DNA of 23,253 nt from CAYUNT01 sp964446285 (GTDB lineage: Bacteria; Sumerlaeota; Sumerlaeia; SLMS01; CAYUNT01): NCBI GenBank assembly GCA_964446285.1, contig CAYUNT010000055.1:1-23253 (forward strand), in the 5' to 3' direction. Shown here piece by piece: positions 22,319 to 23,253 of the stretch. How positions within the stretch are numbered: the first letter of the stretch is position 1; each line of letters begins with the position of its first letter. A program made the translations under genes and the position numbers. The notes beneath the pieces were generated by a model, which saw only the letters and a program-made list of their open reading frames with translations, did no database searches and was not told the DNA's origin.

Positions 22319-23253
22319 TTATGGCTCTGGAGTTCCCGCGGAAAGAAGTTCCCCCACAGAAACCGCCCGATACCCTTCTTGCTCCAGCAGATCAAGCAAG
22401 GCGGGCAGAGCCTGCAATGCTGGACGCGGGCGGTCATGGAGCAAAATGATCGATCCGGGAATCAAATTGGATCGGATACTTTTGAGGATTTTTTCGCTTG
22501 TCGCTCCGGATTTCCAGTCCGCCGGATCGATGTTCCAGCCGACCATGATTTTTCCGGATTGAAAAGCGCGCTGGCGAAGAGGTTCGGCGGCATTTCCATA
22601 GGGAAAACGCCAAAGGGGAATGGAATCCTGAGCACCTGCATCGCGCAGGGCGCGCTCCGCCTTGGCCATGTCTTCCCATGCCGCCGCTCCCCCAAGCCGC
22701 CTTAGGTCGGAATGCGTCTGGCTGTGATTGCCGATTTCAAATCCCCTGCGCGACACCTCTGCCACCAATTCGGGATATGCGGCGGCGGTTCGCCCCACAA
22801 AAAAGAAAGTAGCGTTCGCGCCACGGCTCTCCAGCGTGTTGATCAGCGCCATTGTGCTCGAAGGCGAAGGACCATCATCAAATGAAAGCGCCACCAGACG
22901 TTCAGAGGTTGAAACCTGGCGAATCACGCGCGCTCGCACTGAATCGGAAATCTTGGGAATGCGTGCAGCGGCGCGTGCCGATGAAACGGCCCCAACTTTT
23001 GCCGATTCCACTATGGCTTTCTGTTCCAATCCGCCGCCGGGGGCCATTCCCGCAGAAGGTCTGGGCATGGCAGAGGCATTTGAAGAGTTTCGGCGCGAGG
23101 GGAATTCGGCTGGATTCTGCGGCGCGCTGGGCGAAGTGAAATTTGCGGGAGCGGCAGAGGCCGCCAGACACGGAGCGGCGGGCTTGGCCTCCTTGATTGG
23201 CGTCGCCGAGGCAGCGCGTTGTTGTGAATCAGCAGGGGGCAGGGAGGCGGGGG
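22319..23253 (-). CDS. Polysaccharide deacetylase (NodB domain), 5' end beyond the window
   Basis: The minus-strand frame is open from its TAA (22319-22321) to the right edge without a stop, so the N-terminus is missing and the Met at 23068 is probably internal. The visible N-terminal part, to about 23000, is rich in Pro, Ala, Ser and Asn, a linker-like region typical of a secreted or surface protein. The NodB catalytic domain follows with all five motifs (numbered from the Met at 23068): SFDDGPS with D64-D65, HSQTH with H115 and H119, RFPYG with R154, DPADW with D184-W185, and LLHD with H211. These coordinate a divalent metal and remove N- or O-acetyl groups from peptidoglycan, chitin oligomers or other glycans. 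The substrate is undecided. Confidence 0.9.
   Translation of the reverse strand, partial: PASLPPADSQQRAASATPIKEAKPAAPCLAASAAPANFTSPSAPQNPAEFPSRRNSSNASAMPRPSAGMAPGGGLEQKAIVESAKVGAVSSARAAARIPKISDSVRARVIRQVSTSERLVALSFDDGPSPSSTMALINTLESRGANATFFFVGRTAAAYPELVAEVSRRGFEIGNHSQTHSDLRRLGGAAAWEDMAKAERALRDAGAQDSIPLWRFPYGNAAEPLRQRAFQSGKIMVGWNIDPADWKSGATSEKILKSIRSNLIPGSIILLHDRPRPALQALPALLDLLEQEGYRAVSVGELLSAGTPEP

Overview
The window looks like a piece of a GC-rich genome from an uncultured anaerobic, Gram-negative-type bacterium. The content supports this: a large flavin/iron-sulfur heterodisulfide-reductase-like (Hdr) and flavin-oxidoreductase-like (Flx) locus, biosynthetic genes for the aspartate family and for histidine, a GH38 alpha-mannosidase, secreted proteins, and intergenic tandem short repeats of a kind common in environmental genomes. 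I cannot assign a phylum from the sequence alone.

Layout. (1) Positions 156-4163, minus strand: a GH38 glycosidase followed by a secreted protein of unknown function. (2) Positions 4164-4645: a divergent, gene-poor leader with small hairpins. (3) Positions 4646-6760, plus strand: aspartate kinase split by one in-frame TAA into a catalytic polypeptide and an ACT-domain polypeptide, then a structured intergenic stretch with a good terminator-like hairpin, then hisH. (4) Positions 6873-20291, plus strand: hdrC, hdrB, a repeat-filled gap, a 1687-residue HdrA-type fusion, a minimal nucleotidyltransferase/HEPN pair, two [4Fe-4S] proteins, an FAD/NAD(P)-binding FlxA-type protein, a GcvH-like lipoyl carrier, and a GlcD/GlcF-type 2-hydroxyacid dehydrogenase. 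Apart from the hdrB-hdrA gap, genes in this run overlap or lie a few tens of bases apart at most, so they probably form one operon. (5) Positions 20437-23253, minus strand: an exported beta-propeller-like protein with a thioredoxin-like domain that has lost one active-site Cys, and a NodB-type polysaccharide deacetylase that runs off the right edge.

How it may work (inference). FlxA would take electrons from or give them to NAD(P)H. The two Fe-S proteins and the MvhD-like tail of the HdrA fusion would pass them to the HdrA flavins, where bifurcation or confurcation with ferredoxin is possible. HdrBC, with its two CCG domains, would act on a disulfide. No DsrC or CoM/CoB machinery is visible here, and the only carrier-like candidate is the GcvH-like protein, whose lipoyl dithiolane could be the HdrB substrate, by analogy with LbpA in the sulfur-oxidising sHdr system. 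GlcDF would feed in electrons from lactate, glycolate or another 2-hydroxyacid. The fused HdrA, carrying a GltD/NfnB-like insertion, and the nucleotidyltransferase/HEPN pair embedded in the operon are the most unusual parts.
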